Of a stretch of 64,000 nt of DNA, positions 43,506 through 51,790 are shown piece after piece. Each line of letters starts with the position of its first letter. The first letter of the stretch is position 1. The position numbers were made by a program, and so were the translations under genes. Below the pieces are notes generated by a model, which ran no database searches, was not told the DNA's origin, and was given only the letters and a program-made list of their open reading frames with translations. This stretch comes from Lachnospiraceae bacterium. Its GTDB lineage: Bacteria > Bacillota > Clostridia > Lachnospirales > Lachnospiraceae. The DNA is taken from NCBI GenBank assembly GCA_910575275.1, contig CAJTEE010000008.1:111665-175664 (forward strand). Direction: 5' to 3'.

Positions 43506-43955
43506 ATGAAAACAATCAATCTAAGGTACTGTTATCCCTACTACACAGGGGACGTGTTTGTGGAGGTATCGGACGAAGTGGCCGAGGTCATGGTGCAGTC
43601 TGTCCGGGAGATGTACAACTATGAGCGCCGGACACGTTACCACAAGGCATTTTACTCCCTGGACGCTTTTGACTGGACGGAGAAGTACGCACTGGAACAC
43701 AGCCCGTCAGCGGAAGAAATTATCCTGATGAAAGAGGAACAGGCCGCCCATGAAAAGCTGCTTGCTATGCTGGACGAGGCGTTTTCCGTTATCACTCCCA
43801 TGCAGGCAAGACGTGTTAAAGGCTACTACATCAGAGGGTTAGATTTCACCCGGATCGCAAGAGAGGAAGGCGTTGACAAGAGCGTGGTAAACCGTTCCGT
43901 ACACCGTGGGCTGAAATATATGCGTGAGTTTTACAACCGCCAGCAGACGGAATGA
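43506..43955 (+). CDS. Sigma-70 region 4-like regulator 2
   Basis: The 149-aa protein starts MKTINLRYCYPYYTGDVFVE and ends with the HTH TPMQARRVKGYYIRGLDFTR, IAREEGVDKSVVNRSVHRGL. It is a clear paralogue of the next gene (shared TINL, YP, VEVSDEVAE, YHKA.YSLD). TTAGGAGG precedes the ATG at 43506. Confidence 0.8.
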   Translation: MKTINLRYCYPYYTGDVFVEVSDEVAEVMVQSVREMYNYERRTRYHKAFYSLDAFDWTEKYALEHSPSAEEIILMKEEQAAHEKLLAMLDEAFSVITPMQARRVKGYYIRGLDFTRIAREEGVDKSVVNRSVHRGLKYMREFYNRQQTE

Positions 43956-43965
43956 GGTGCGGCCT

Positions 43966-44424
43966 ATGCAGACAATCAACCTGAAAAAATATTATTATCC
44001 GCTTTTTGCCACAGATACATTGATTGAGGTATCGGACGAGGTGGCCGAGGCTCTGCTGCTTATGCGGAGGGAGGAAAACAACCGCACCCGCAAAATCTGG
44101 TATCACAAGGCGTACTATTCCCTTGACTGTGAGGACGGGATTGAAAACTGTGCCTTTGATTTTACCGCCAAGTCCCCGGAGGAGATTCTGCTGGAACAGG
44201 AGGAAGAACAGCTTTTCCTTGCCACACTGGAACATCTGTCCGAAGCTATGGATAATCTGACGGACGTACAGGCAAGGCGTATCCACGCACGCTACATACT
44301 TGGCAAAAAACTGATTGAGATTGCCGCAGAGGAAGGCGTGAGCGTATCTGTAGTACAGCAGACCGTTAAGAGCGGATTAAAGCGAATGCGGAACTATTTT
44401 GAGAAAAAGAAGTGGAGGGAATAA
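43966..44424 (+). CDS. Sigma-70 region 4-like regulator 3
   Basis: The 152-aa protein starts MQTINLKKYYYPLFATDTLI, then EVSDEVAEALLLMRREENNR, and has the HTH TDVQARRIHARYILGKKLIE, IAAEEGVSVSVVQQTVKSGL. It begins 10 bp after its paralogue, indicating a tandem duplication that later diverged. Confidence 0.8.
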   Translation: MQTINLKKYYYPLFATDTLIEVSDEVAEALLLMRREENNRTRKIWYHKAYYSLDCEDGIENCAFDFTAKSPEEILLEQEEEQLFLATLEHLSEAMDNLTDVQARRIHARYILGKKLIEIAAEEGVSVSVVQQTVKSGLKRMRNYFEKKKWRE

Positions 44425-44429
44425 GGGAA

Positions 44430-44963
44430 ATGAATTTTACCAAAAGCGAACTGGAAATGCTCTACCAGTATGCCGCACCAACGAAGGAAGAAACCCTTGC
44501 CGGGCTGAGAGAGATTGTGCCGGTTCTGGAAAGGAAGGACGATCTACTCTCAAAAGTGATTGCCTGGAATACCATACGGAAACTGGAAAAACTGGCGGAG
44601 CCGGAGTGCAGCCGGTTTATTGCGGATAACCGGGCAGCCTTTATCGAAAAACGGGATAATTCTATCCGCCAGAGGCTTGCCGCAGCCAAAGCTAGGAAGG
44701 GGGAGCCGGTTCTGCAGGGGCATGACCTGGCAGGCATGGAGCGGTTCCTGCCGGAAACAAGGCACATGGTAACGGTGGATATTCTGAACAGTGACAGCCC
44801 GGTGGGATTCCCCGGAGAGCGATACCGATTTTTCCTCTCTGACGAGGGCTACAAGAACGCCAGAGCCAGTGAGAAGCGGGGAGAAATCAAAATCAGGAAC
44901 CATGCCGCTGTCATGGCCGGGAAACTCTACCTGGATAAGAAGCCGCCGGCGCAGGAACGGTGA
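44430..44963 (+). CDS. Element protein with GH-ERF-TR domain at its C-terminus
   Basis: The 177-aa protein has a helical N-terminus (MNFTKSELEMLYQYAAPTKE) with LEKLAEPECSRFIADN. Its C-terminal domain is GHDLAGMERFLPETRHMVTV, SPVGFPGERYRFFLSDEGY, then IKIRNHAAVMAGKLYLD. This domain is shared with the two small ICE proteins at 25,072 and 27,040. It begins 5 bp after the sigma-like genes. Function unknown. Confidence 0.7.
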   Translation: MNFTKSELEMLYQYAAPTKEETLAGLREIVPVLERKDDLLSKVIAWNTIRKLEKLAEPECSRFIADNRAAFIEKRDNSIRQRLAAAKARKGEPVLQGHDLAGMERFLPETRHMVTVDILNSDSPVGFPGERYRFFLSDEGYKNARASEKRGEIKIRNHAAVMAGKLYLDKKPPAQER

Positions 44964-45010
44964 AGGCAATAAAAAAAGAGGCTCTGCAAATCCAAATCTG
45001 CATTGCCCCT

Positions 45011-45223
45011 TTAGTCCGTATCTTCGTCTGGTACATACTCCATGATGTCCTCAATACGGCAGTTTAGAATCCGGCACAAATTGTTGAGAATCATGGTTTT
45101 GACAACCATGTTTTTCCGCAGCCGATGAAGCTGTGCTTTATCTATGCCGAAATCCTTGATTAGTCTGTACTGGCTGATCTCCCGCTCTTTGAGGGTAGAC
45201 CAGAGCCGGTCATATTTAATCAT
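45011..45223 (-). CDS. Small XRE-family regulator
   Basis: This 70-aa Cro/CI-type protein has EREISQYRLIKDFGIDKAQL, HRLRKNMVVKTMILNNLCRI, and LNCRIEDIMEYVPDED, the usual end of small element repressors. It is encoded opposite to the flanking operons, which suggests it controls one of them, most likely the mobilisation genes to its right. Confidence 0.85.
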   Translation of the reverse strand: MIKYDRLWSTLKEREISQYRLIKDFGIDKAQLHRLRKNMVVKTMILNNLCRILNCRIEDIMEYVPDEDTD

Positions 45224-45456
45224 GCTGTCAGCTCCCTTCCCTTGTATTTTAACTGTCGGTAAGCCTTAATCATATGGTGCGTGTATACTCCCTCTTTTAT
45301 TCAAAATCGAAAAGATAAAAACGATTATCAGAGAATATTGACCGTGTGTAGGGAAAGCAATTAGTTTGCTTGTGAATTGTAAAAACAGAACATTTTATCA
45401 CATGAGGCAACCGGAAACGGCTGTCTTTTTTGCCGCCTGAAAGGAGGTGATTGCAA

Positions 45457-45726
45457 ATGCCGGATATAGATAAGCTGAAAGCCCAGCAGGAAAAAGTAAA
45501 GACAGAAATCCGCCAGTTGGAGAATAGACAGAAGATTCTCCTGAATCGAAAAACGGACGCAGAACGAAAAGCCAGGACACGCCGCCTGATTGAGCATGGG
45601 GCGGTTCTGGAAAGTATCTTCCCTGCCGCTGCCGCCATGACCGGCGAAGAAGTCAAGGCGTTTTTATCTGCTATTTCCCGCCTGCCGGAAGTCAAGTGGC
45701 TGCTGAAAAACGAGCCTAGAAGCTAA
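45457..45726 (+). CDS. DUF3847 family protein
   Basis: The 89-aa protein is a helical coiled coil at first (MPDIDKLKAQQEKVKTEIRQ), then the DUF3847 block RKARTRRLIEHGAVLESIFP and VKAFLSAISRLPEVKWLL. It always lies beside MOBQ relaxases in such elements and probably helps them. AAAGGAGGTG precedes the ATG. Confidence 0.85.
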   Translation: MPDIDKLKAQQEKVKTEIRQLENRQKILLNRKTDAERKARTRRLIEHGAVLESIFPAAAAMTGEEVKAFLSAISRLPEVKWLLKNEPRS

Positions 45727-45930
45727 GGTGCGCAACAATCTTAAAAATCCAACGGCGCACTTATACACCGTTCCGGTGCGTGCGCCCTGCCGGGGGCGTG
45801 GCGTCCTCTGGACGCAATGGGGCGCTACACTCCCCAAACCCCTTGTGCGCTCCGCCGGAAAGGACACCCGCCCTGCGTCTGCCCTTTCCAGCGAAGCTGA
45901 TATATCCCACCCGAAAGGAGGCGAACCGCC
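45727..45930 (+). other. oriT of IME-C (MOBQ type)
   Basis: Between DUF3847 and the relaxase lies a hairpin CACCG-TTC-CGGTG followed at once by CGTGCGCCCTGCC. That resembles the TAAGTGCGCCCT nick region of MOBQ plasmids such as pSK41 and pIP501. The opposite strand also carries TAAGTGCGCC just upstream. A 68-codon open frame through here is not protein-like. Confidence 0.6.
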
Positions 45931-47373
45931 ATAGCCATATTTCATATGCCCGTTCAAATCATCAAGCGCAGTAAGGCCAAGTCTGCCGTGGGCGCTGCCG
46001 CTTACCGGAGCGGAACGAAAATGACCAACGAATGGGACGGGCTTACCCATGATTACACCAGAAAGAGGGGAGTTGTCCATTCCGAGATTATCCTGCCACC
46101 CCATGCCCCGCCGGAGTACCAAGACCGAAACACCCTCTGGAACAGCGTGGAAATGGTTGAAAAGACCAGTGACGCACAGCTTGCCCGTGAGATAGAGATT
46201 TCCCTGCCGGTAGAACTGAACCGGGAGGAACAATTACGGCTTGCCCGCTCTTTTATCAGTGATACCTTTGTTGCCGCCGGTATGTGTGCGGATTTCTCTA
46301 TCCACGATAAAAAAGACGGCAATCCCCACTTCCATGTCATGCTCACCATCAGGCCGCTAAAAGAGGACGGGCAGTGGGGAGCGAAATGCCGGAAGGTCTA
46401 CGAACTGGACGAAAGCGGCCAGCGAATCCCCAACGGCAAAGGCGGCTGGAAGAACCACCGGGAGGACACCACTGACTGGAACGACAAGGGAAATGTAGAG
46501 AAGTGGAGGGCTGCCTGGGCTACCTACGCCAACAAAGCGTTGGAGGCTGCTGGCAGGCCGGAACGGATTGACCACCGCTCCTACGAGCGTCAGGGCATTG
46601 ACAAGATACCTTCCATCCATCTGGGAGTTGCTGCCAGCCAGATGGAGCGGAAAGGCATTGACACAGAGAAGGGGAATATCAACCGCCAGATTGCTGCCGA
46701 CAATAAGCTGCTGAAGGAAATCAAGGCACGGATTACCCGGCTCTACAAATGGACAAAGGAGCAGGCGGGGAAACCGGAAGGAAAAGACAGTATCATGGCG
46801 CAGCTTTATGAGGTGCAGCTGTCAGCGGGGAAACCCAGCTCCCGGTATGGGAAGATAAAGAACCTGAAAGAAAGCGCCGCCCTGTTCAATTTCCTGAACG
46901 GCAACAACATCACTTCCATGGAGCAACTTTATGAAAAAGTGGCTGCCATGAACAAAGAATATTATGCCCTGCGTGGGAAGATTGTCACCGCCGAGCGGCG
47001 TATCAAAGTGCTGGACGAACATCTCTCCATGTGGGAGAAATACGAGAGGAACAAAGGAACCCGCCGCCAGTTCGACAAGATGAAGCCGGGAAAGAAAAAG
47101 GAGCAGTTTGAGCAGAAGCACAGTGCGGAACTGGCGTTATATGAGGCCGCCGTCCGGTATCTGGAAAAGCTGAAAGCTACCGGCGAAGAAGTCACCCCGA
47201 AAAAATGGCAGGCTGAGGCTGACCGCCTGAAAGCGGAGAAATCGGTACAGTACCAGAAAATGAAATCCATGAGGGAGGACATCAAGGCGGTAGAGAACCT
47301 GAAAAAGACAGCGGAGCAGTTGGCCAGGACGGAAAATGAACCAGCCAGAAAGAAGGAGGAACAGGAATTATGA
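45931..47373 (+). CDS. MOBQ-type relaxase (MobA/MobL family)
   Basis: The 480-aa relaxase has KSAVGAAAYRSG near the start and the metal site DKKDGNPHFHVMLTIRPL near residue 130, then the helical tail (about 250-475). Homologues start MAI(Y/F)H; here that sequence is reached by reading from ATA at 45931, which lies 9 nt after AAGGAGG (45915-45921). The first ATG (45946) is five codons later and has no ribosome site. So either ATA is used as start or expression is weak. The stop overlaps the next small gene. Confidence 0.88.
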   Translation: MAIFHMPVQIIKRSKAKSAVGAAAYRSGTKMTNEWDGLTHDYTRKRGVVHSEIILPPHAPPEYQDRNTLWNSVEMVEKTSDAQLAREIEISLPVELNREEQLRLARSFISDTFVAAGMCADFSIHDKKDGNPHFHVMLTIRPLKEDGQWGAKCRKVYELDESGQRIPNGKGGWKNHREDTTDWNDKGNVEKWRAAWATYANKALEAAGRPERIDHRSYERQGIDKIPSIHLGVAASQMERKGIDTEKGNINRQIAADNKLLKEIKARITRLYKWTKEQAGKPEGKDSIMAQLYEVQLSAGKPSSRYGKIKNLKESAALFNFLNGNNITSMEQLYEKVAAMNKEYYALRGKIVTAERRIKVLDEHLSMWEKYERNKGTRRQFDKMKPGKKKEQFEQKHSAELALYEAAVRYLEKLKATGEEVTPKKWQAEADRLKAEKSVQYQKMKSMREDIKAVENLKKTAEQLARTENEPARKKEEQEL

Positions 47374-47540
47374 CACAGCAGTTTATCACCATGACAATCA
47401 CCATCACCATAAAGATACCCGTGCCGCCCACGCCGCCAGCGCCTACGGGGGCGAAAGCGCCGGAGCCGGTTTTCCTTTTCAGGGAGGGGCAGCCGCCTTT
47501 GTGCCGCTGTAAGGTGAGATATGGGAAACAGGCAGCATGA
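47370..47540 (+). CDS. Small proline-rich protein after the relaxase
   Basis: A 56-codon frame (MTQQFITMTITITIKIPVPP...CRCKVRYGKQAA) starts in the relaxase stop (ATGA) behind AAGGAGGA and overlaps the VLP gene start. The tight overlaps on both sides argue it is translated. Thr/Ile-rich then Pro-rich; function unknown. Confidence 0.5.
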   Translation: MTQQFITMTITITIKIPVPPTPPAPTGAKAPEPVFLFREGQPPLCRCKVRYGKQAA

Positions 47541-47919
47541 GAGAATCCCGGCCATGGACTACCGGCAGTACCGCAGGGCGAGGCGGCTGGTGCGTGAGTG
47601 CTGCAACTACGACAACGGCCAGTGCATGGTGCTTGATGAAGGGGACGGGTGCGTCTGTGTCCAGAGCGTTTCCTACTCCCTGCTCTGCCGCTGGTTCCGT
47701 GCGGCGGTGCTGCCTTTAGACCACCAGCTGGAAACGGCCCTTTACCACCGGCTGGAAAACAGGCGGTGCAGCGAGTGCGGCGCTCTTTTCCTGCCCGGCT
47801 CCAACCGGGCGAAATACTGTAGGGAATGTGCCGCCAGGGTGCGCCGGAGGAAGGAGGCAGAACGACAGCGGAAAAGATACCATGATTCTACGCATTTAGG
47901 AGCGGAAAAAGCCTTGTAA
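47521..47919 (+). CDS. Cysteine-rich VLP-domain protein
   Basis: The 132-aa protein is a relative of the product at 36,014: ARRLVRECCNYDNGQCMVLD, CVCVQSVSYSLLCRWF, RAAVLPLD, then CSECGALFLPGSNRAKYCREC and a basic tail. It probably binds zinc. Start ATG at 47521 follows AAGGTGAG. It is linked to the relaxase operon although the relaxase family differs from IME-B. Confidence 0.85.
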   Translation: MGNRQHERIPAMDYRQYRRARRLVRECCNYDNGQCMVLDEGDGCVCVQSVSYSLLCRWFRAAVLPLDHQLETALYHRLENRRCSECGALFLPGSNRAKYCRECAARVRRRKEAERQRKRYHDSTHLGAEKAL

Positions 47920-48041
47920 ATCAAGCACTTTCGGAGCGTGTCGGAGGGGAGGCAATACTTTTTATCACCGACACCCCAAAAGCCCCCTTAAAATGCGTAC
48001 AAGAGCCGAAATAACCCATTCTGAACCAAAGGAGCAACTAA

Positions 48042-48542
48042 ATGACAGAGAACCGACGATTTTATTACCTCAAGCTGAAAGAGAATTTTTATAACAGCGA
48101 AACCATGGTCATCCTGGAGAGTATGCAGGACGGCCTTCTATACTCCAATCTCCTGCTCAAGATGTATTTAATGTCGCTGAAAAGCAGCGGCGTACTCCTG
48201 CTGAATGACTATCTGCCCCATACCGTGCAGACCATAGCCACCTTTACCCGGCATCAAGTAGGCACGGTGGAGCGGGCTTTGAAGATATTCCAGGAGTTTG
48301 GCCTTGTGGAGATACTGACGGACGGGGCTTATTACATGAGCGACATCCAGCTGCTGATCGGCCAGTCGTCCAGCGAGGGGGAGCGGAAGAAAAAGGAGCG
48401 CATGAGGCTGAAACGCCAGAACCTGCTCCCGTCCGGGGAAACGGACATTTGTCCGTCCAATGGCCGGGTGGACAAATGTCCGCCTATATTAGAGTATAGA
48501 GATAAAGAGATTAGAGATAAGAGTATAGAGAATAGAGAATAG
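48042..48542 (+). CDS. Replisome organiser-like protein, N-terminal part (frame broken)
   Basis: The 166-codon frame carries the Phage_rep_org_N domain: NRRFYYLKLKENFYNSETMV, LKMYLMSLKSSGVLLLNDYL, then a winged helix. It ends in a purine-rich tract of 7-bp repeats (AATAGAG, 48524-48544). The C-terminal domain follows in another frame (48562-48801). Deleting one repeat unit restores a single 251-codon gene, as in homologues. Probably a phase-variable or recently broken gene. Confidence 0.75.
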   Translation: MTENRRFYYLKLKENFYNSETMVILESMQDGLLYSNLLLKMYLMSLKSSGVLLLNDYLPHTVQTIATFTRHQVGTVERALKIFQEFGLVEILTDGAYYMSDIQLLIGQSSSEGERKKKERMRLKRQNLLPSGETDICPSNGRVDKCPPILEYRDKEIRDKSIENRE

Positions 48543-48544
48543 AG
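48524..48544 (+). repeat. 7-bp tandem repeat breaking the replication gene
   Basis: TATAGAG, AATAGAG, AATAGAG in succession. Loss of one unit joins ...SIENRE to GDKTHTYGRYQNV with no stop. Confidence 0.7.
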
Positions 48545-48561
48545 AGGGGGATAAGACACAC

Positions 48562-48801
48562 ACCTATGGGAGATACCAGAATGTATTTCTATCTTCTGTA
48601 GAATTAGCAGAACTCCAAACGGAACTCCCCACCCTCTGGGAACAGTACATTGAGCGGCTGTCCGAGTATATGAAATCCAGCGGAAAAAAATATAAAAACC
48701 ATGCCGCCACAATCCGGTGTTGGGCGAATGCCGACAAAAAGAAAGAGAAACCGCCTGCCCGGAACCGTGATTACAGCGTAGAAGAAGGAGAAACCATATG
48801 A
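48562..48801 (+). pseudogene. Replisome organiser-like protein, C-terminal part
   Basis: The frame TYGRYQNVFLSSVELAELQT, then HAATIRCWANADKKKEK and EEGETI-stop matches the C-terminal block of the IME-B replication protein (YGKYQNVFLTESEYAELKQE...HAATLYRWADREKKE). It has no start codon of its own and lies one frame off from the N-terminal part. It ends in the ATG of the DnaC-like gene, as expected for an intact operon. Confidence 0.75.
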
Positions 48802-49655
48802 TAGAGATTACCGCAGAAGTCCGGGCGGCCATTGACAGAGCCGCCGGGGATATGGAGCTTGCCGGGGACGAATACATAGAACCGGCAGACGGGCTGATTC
48901 ACTGTAAGAAATGTCGTGGCAGCCGCCAGACCGTTGTGCCGAGGTTCGGAGGCTCCGGCTATTTCATGCCCCGCTGCCTCTGCCCCTGCCAGCAGAAAGC
49001 GCAGGAGGAACGGAAAGCCATGGAGGAACAGAGGGAACGCATGAAGCGTGTCAAACGCCGGAAGGCACAGGGGCTTCAGGACAGATACCTTTATGATTAC
49101 ACTTTTGCCAACGATAACGGCCAGAATCCCGTCATGGAGAAGGCACACGCCTATGTGGAACATTGGAAGGAGGCGTACCGGGACAATACCGGCCTTCTGC
49201 TCTTTGGTGACGTGGGAACCGGGAAATCCTTTTTTGCAGGCTGTATCGCCAATGCCCTGCTTGACCGTGACGTGCCAGTACTGATGACAAATTTCCCGTC
49301 TATCCTAAACCGGCTGACCGGTGTGTTTGCCGAGGACAGGGCGGCCTTTATTGCCAGTCTGGACGATTACAGCTTGCTTGTCATTGACGATTTAGGGGTG
49401 GAAAGGAATACCGAGTATGCCATGGAGCAGATGTTTACCGTCATTGACAGCCGGTATCGGAGCAAGAAGCCGCTGATTGTCACGACAAACCTGAAACTGG
49501 AAGAAATCAAGAACCCGCCAGACCTTGCCCACGCAAGGATTTATGGCCGCATACTGGAACGGTGTGCGCCGGTTCTCTTTTCTGGAAAGAATTTCCGGGA
49601 GGAAGGAGCCATGGCGACTAAAGCGGCGGCGAAGGAGATTGTGAGGAAAGGATAA
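48798..49655 (+). CDS. DnaC-like ATP-binding helicase loader
   Basis: The 285-aa protein is related to the IME-B loader. It has a zinc-binding N-terminus (CKKCRGSRQTV...CLCPCQQKAQ), Walker A GDVGTGKSFFAG near 140, Walker B LLVIDDLGVERN near 195, and sensor IVTTNLKLEEI near 232. It should load the replicative helicase on the element circle; its initiator partner is the broken gene just before it. Confidence 0.88.
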   Translation: MIEITAEVRAAIDRAAGDMELAGDEYIEPADGLIHCKKCRGSRQTVVPRFGGSGYFMPRCLCPCQQKAQEERKAMEEQRERMKRVKRRKAQGLQDRYLYDYTFANDNGQNPVMEKAHAYVEHWKEAYRDNTGLLLFGDVGTGKSFFAGCIANALLDRDVPVLMTNFPSILNRLTGVFAEDRAAFIASLDDYSLLVIDDLGVERNTEYAMEQMFTVIDSRYRSKKPLIVTTNLKLEEIKNPPDLAHARIYGRILERCAPVLFSGKNFREEGAMATKAAAKEIVRKG

Positions 49656-49685
49656 CAAAACCTGATTGCATGAAAAGGAGCATTT

Positions 49686-49868
49686 ATGAGTAACGAGAAA
49701 ATCATAGAGGACACTACCACCAATGCACCGGCTAAGGACGCTCCTGCACTGGTGAAGAAGATTGGCCGGACGACCTACATTGTGCGGGTTCATTTCAGCA
49801 AGACGAGCAAGGAAACCATGAGCGACAAAATCAAGCGTATGCTGAAAAATGAGATACAGCAGATGTGA
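49686..49868 (+). CDS. tnpW: TnpW-family transposon protein
   Basis: This 60-aa protein with LVKKIGRTTYIVRVHFSKTS and DKIKRMLKNEI is a TnpW relative of the product at 38,163. AAAGGAG precedes the ATG. It closes the conserved module; AT-rich cargo follows. Confidence 0.87.
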   Translation: MSNEKIIEDTTTNAPAKDAPALVKKIGRTTYIVRVHFSKTSKETMSDKIKRMLKNEIQQM

Positions 49869-49884
49869 AAAAGCGATAACGGAA

Positions 49885-50189
49885 ACAGGCCGGGAATCAG
49901 AAATGCGTTGGCTCCCGGCTTGTAAAATCAGACTGGCAGATTAAGTTCTGTTTTTTTATTGTTGGTAGTTTCCTTTCGTGGTATAATACACATATCCATA
50001 TTACGAATTCAACTTTCATTAGTGATATAATTATTAGAGCTGTTGCAAGTACCTTTCAGTTATAGCAAAGAATTTGCACTTGGACTTAATTTTAGAAAAT
50101 ATGTGAACGTGAAATAGAAATTTAGGTAATAAGGAACATTTCTATCTCTTTGGTAAGACTGTATAATTTTTGCAGGAGGACTAAAAAAT
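49885..50189. other. Terminator and AT-rich intergenic region before the AbiTii-like module
   Basis: ACAGGCCGGGA/TCCCGGCTTGT forms a stem at 49885-49923. The rest is AT-rich with a TATAAT at about 50161-50167 and an AGGAGG site before the next gene. No other gene seen. Confidence 0.5.
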
Positions 50190-50708
50190 ATGAGCAAAGC
50201 AGAAATATGGAATGTTATTATTTTGTTTACGCAAGCAGCGATATTGATTGGTCAGCTTATATTAAGTCGGAAGATAAACCAGCAAACTATATCGAGAGAA
50301 AAGGGATATTTTATCATACAAAAAAGTAATATACCTACGATAAAAGGCGAGGAAGTAAGGTTTTTAGACCAATTTAATCTAAATGATGGTATTGGAATTG
50401 GTTTTTATTGTATAAAAGCTGATGTAATTTTACGGAGTACAAGTTATAGTGTTAATGGAGTTACATATGAAATTGGACAACCAGTAGATGGATTTTTCAC
50501 AGAAGATAATAGGTTTAATAAACTGAAAGTTTTGTTAAATTTAAAAGAATCTGATTTGCAAAAAGACTATTTAGATATTGAATTTATTTTTAAGCTAAGA
50601 AACACAGTAGGATACGAATATACGCAAACGGTCGATGTTAGATTTTCTAAGATAGAAGATTCATCTTGGCATTATATAAGCAGATATAATATGTTCTTTG
50701 ACAAGTAA
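50190..50708 (+). CDS. Membrane-anchored protein, first gene of the AbiTii-like module
   Basis: The 172-aa protein has one N-terminal hydrophobic segment (IWNVIILFTQAAILIGQLIL, residues 6-25) and a soluble, beta-rich remainder. It ends 14 bp before the small GDGN protein. AT-rich, unlike the flanking element genes. I recognise no family. Its place in a tight operon with an AbiTii-like protein suggests a defence role. Confidence 0.55.
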   Translation: MSKAEIWNVIILFTQAAILIGQLILSRKINQQTISREKGYFIIQKSNIPTIKGEEVRFLDQFNLNDGIGIGFYCIKADVILRSTSYSVNGVTYEIGQPVDGFFTEDNRFNKLKVLLNLKESDLQKDYLDIEFIFKLRNTVGYEYTQTVDVRFSKIEDSSWHYISRYNMFFDK

Positions 50709-50722
50709 GGAGAAATTGATTC

Positions 50723-50965
50723 ATGGGAATACAAATAGGCGATGGAAATAAATTTACAAATTCCAATATTGCAGAGAAAATTGAAGGAAAAATTATAAAT
50801 TCTAATGTCGTAGAAAAAGAAGAGTCTAGACAAACTAAACAAAAGAAAAGATTTTATGATCAGCATCCTTGGATTTCTGGATTTATCATCTCAGCTATTG
50901 TTGCATTTTTATTTTTATTTACTTTTTGGACAGATATTATTTGCTGGATTGAGAGGTGGTTTTGA
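50723..50965 (+). CDS. Small membrane protein with an IGDGN motif
   Basis: The 80-aa protein starts MGIQIGDGNKFTNSNIAEKI, a motif that recurs at the C-terminus of the next protein (VTIGNDNEFNNSNIASSI). A basic linker and one membrane segment follow (about residues 50-73, GFIISAIVAFLFLFTFW). The stop overlaps the next ATG (TGATG). The shared motif suggests direct interaction between the two. Confidence 0.6.
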   Translation: MGIQIGDGNKFTNSNIAEKIEGKIINSNVVEKEESRQTKQKKRFYDQHPWISGFIISAIVAFLFLFTFWTDIICWIERWF

Positions 50966-51672
50966 TGGCTAAGAGTCAGATAATTAAGGACTTAGCAAAT
51001 GGAAGCATTGATACACAGATAGCATTAAAGAGGACAAAAGTATTATTACAGGAATTTGATGACGAAAGATTATTAGAATGGGTTAATTATGAAATAGAGG
51101 GATATCCGAATGATGTGGAAGTGCCTGAATATCGACGGATTTCGGGACAGTCATTTTGCTCCTATATAAAAGGAACTATGTCAAGATTCTTAAAATACAG
51201 TAATGTGCCTTTATCGCTAGGCAATATGCCTGAAAACGAGCGGGAAATATTTTATTATGCAAATATGAGAGAAAGTGTAGGTGCGTTAAAAGGGACAATA
51301 CATGAATATGAAAAAAAGGGAACATCCATAGGAAGAATAATTCCTGCTGAATATTATCCATATATTGCAAAGTGTAATAATGATATGGGGATGGTCATAC
51401 AATCAGCTGAGATACAATTAAATATGCCACAAATTTTAAATATTTTCCCGAAAGTTGAAAACAAGTTACTGGATATTTTGCGCTATCTTGAAAAACAATT
51501 TGGGAATTTGGATGAGTTAGACATTGATGTGGATAATAAGAGCGAACAAGAATTGAAAGAAATAGTGAATCATATTTATGTTCTGATTTATAATGATCAA
51601 AGTGTTACTATTGGAAATGATAATGAATTTAATAATTCAAACATTGCGTCTTCAATTAAAACCGAAAACTGA
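50965..51672 (+). CDS. AbiTii-domain protein
   Basis: This 235-aa protein's N-terminal 100 residues fit the AbiTii domain (SQIIKDLANGSIDTQIALKR, LLEWVNYEIEGYPNDVEVPE, then YRRISGQSF), named after a phage abortive-infection protein. The C-terminus holds SVTIGNDNEFNNSNIASSIK, matching the start of the preceding protein. The ATG at 50965 follows GAGAGG and overlaps the upstream stop. Catalytic residues are not established for the domain. Confidence 0.72.
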   Translation: MAKSQIIKDLANGSIDTQIALKRTKVLLQEFDDERLLEWVNYEIEGYPNDVEVPEYRRISGQSFCSYIKGTMSRFLKYSNVPLSLGNMPENEREIFYYANMRESVGALKGTIHEYEKKGTSIGRIIPAEYYPYIAKCNNDMGMVIQSAEIQLNMPQILNIFPKVENKLLDILRYLEKQFGNLDELDIDVDNKSEQELKEIVNHIYVLIYNDQSVTIGNDNEFNNSNIASSIKTEN

Positions 51673-51790
51673 AAATTGGGCAAGATAGGGATAGAGAGTT
51701 TTGGTTCTTCAGTGTAGACAAGTTTGGATATGATTGAAAATATTTCGATTGTATGGTAGTATAGAGATACAAAAACGGAAGGGAAAGCAG

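Noticed and set aside
45728..45934. 68-codon frame before the MOBQ relaxase
   Set aside because: It lies over the oriT dyads and nick-like region and has unnatural composition.
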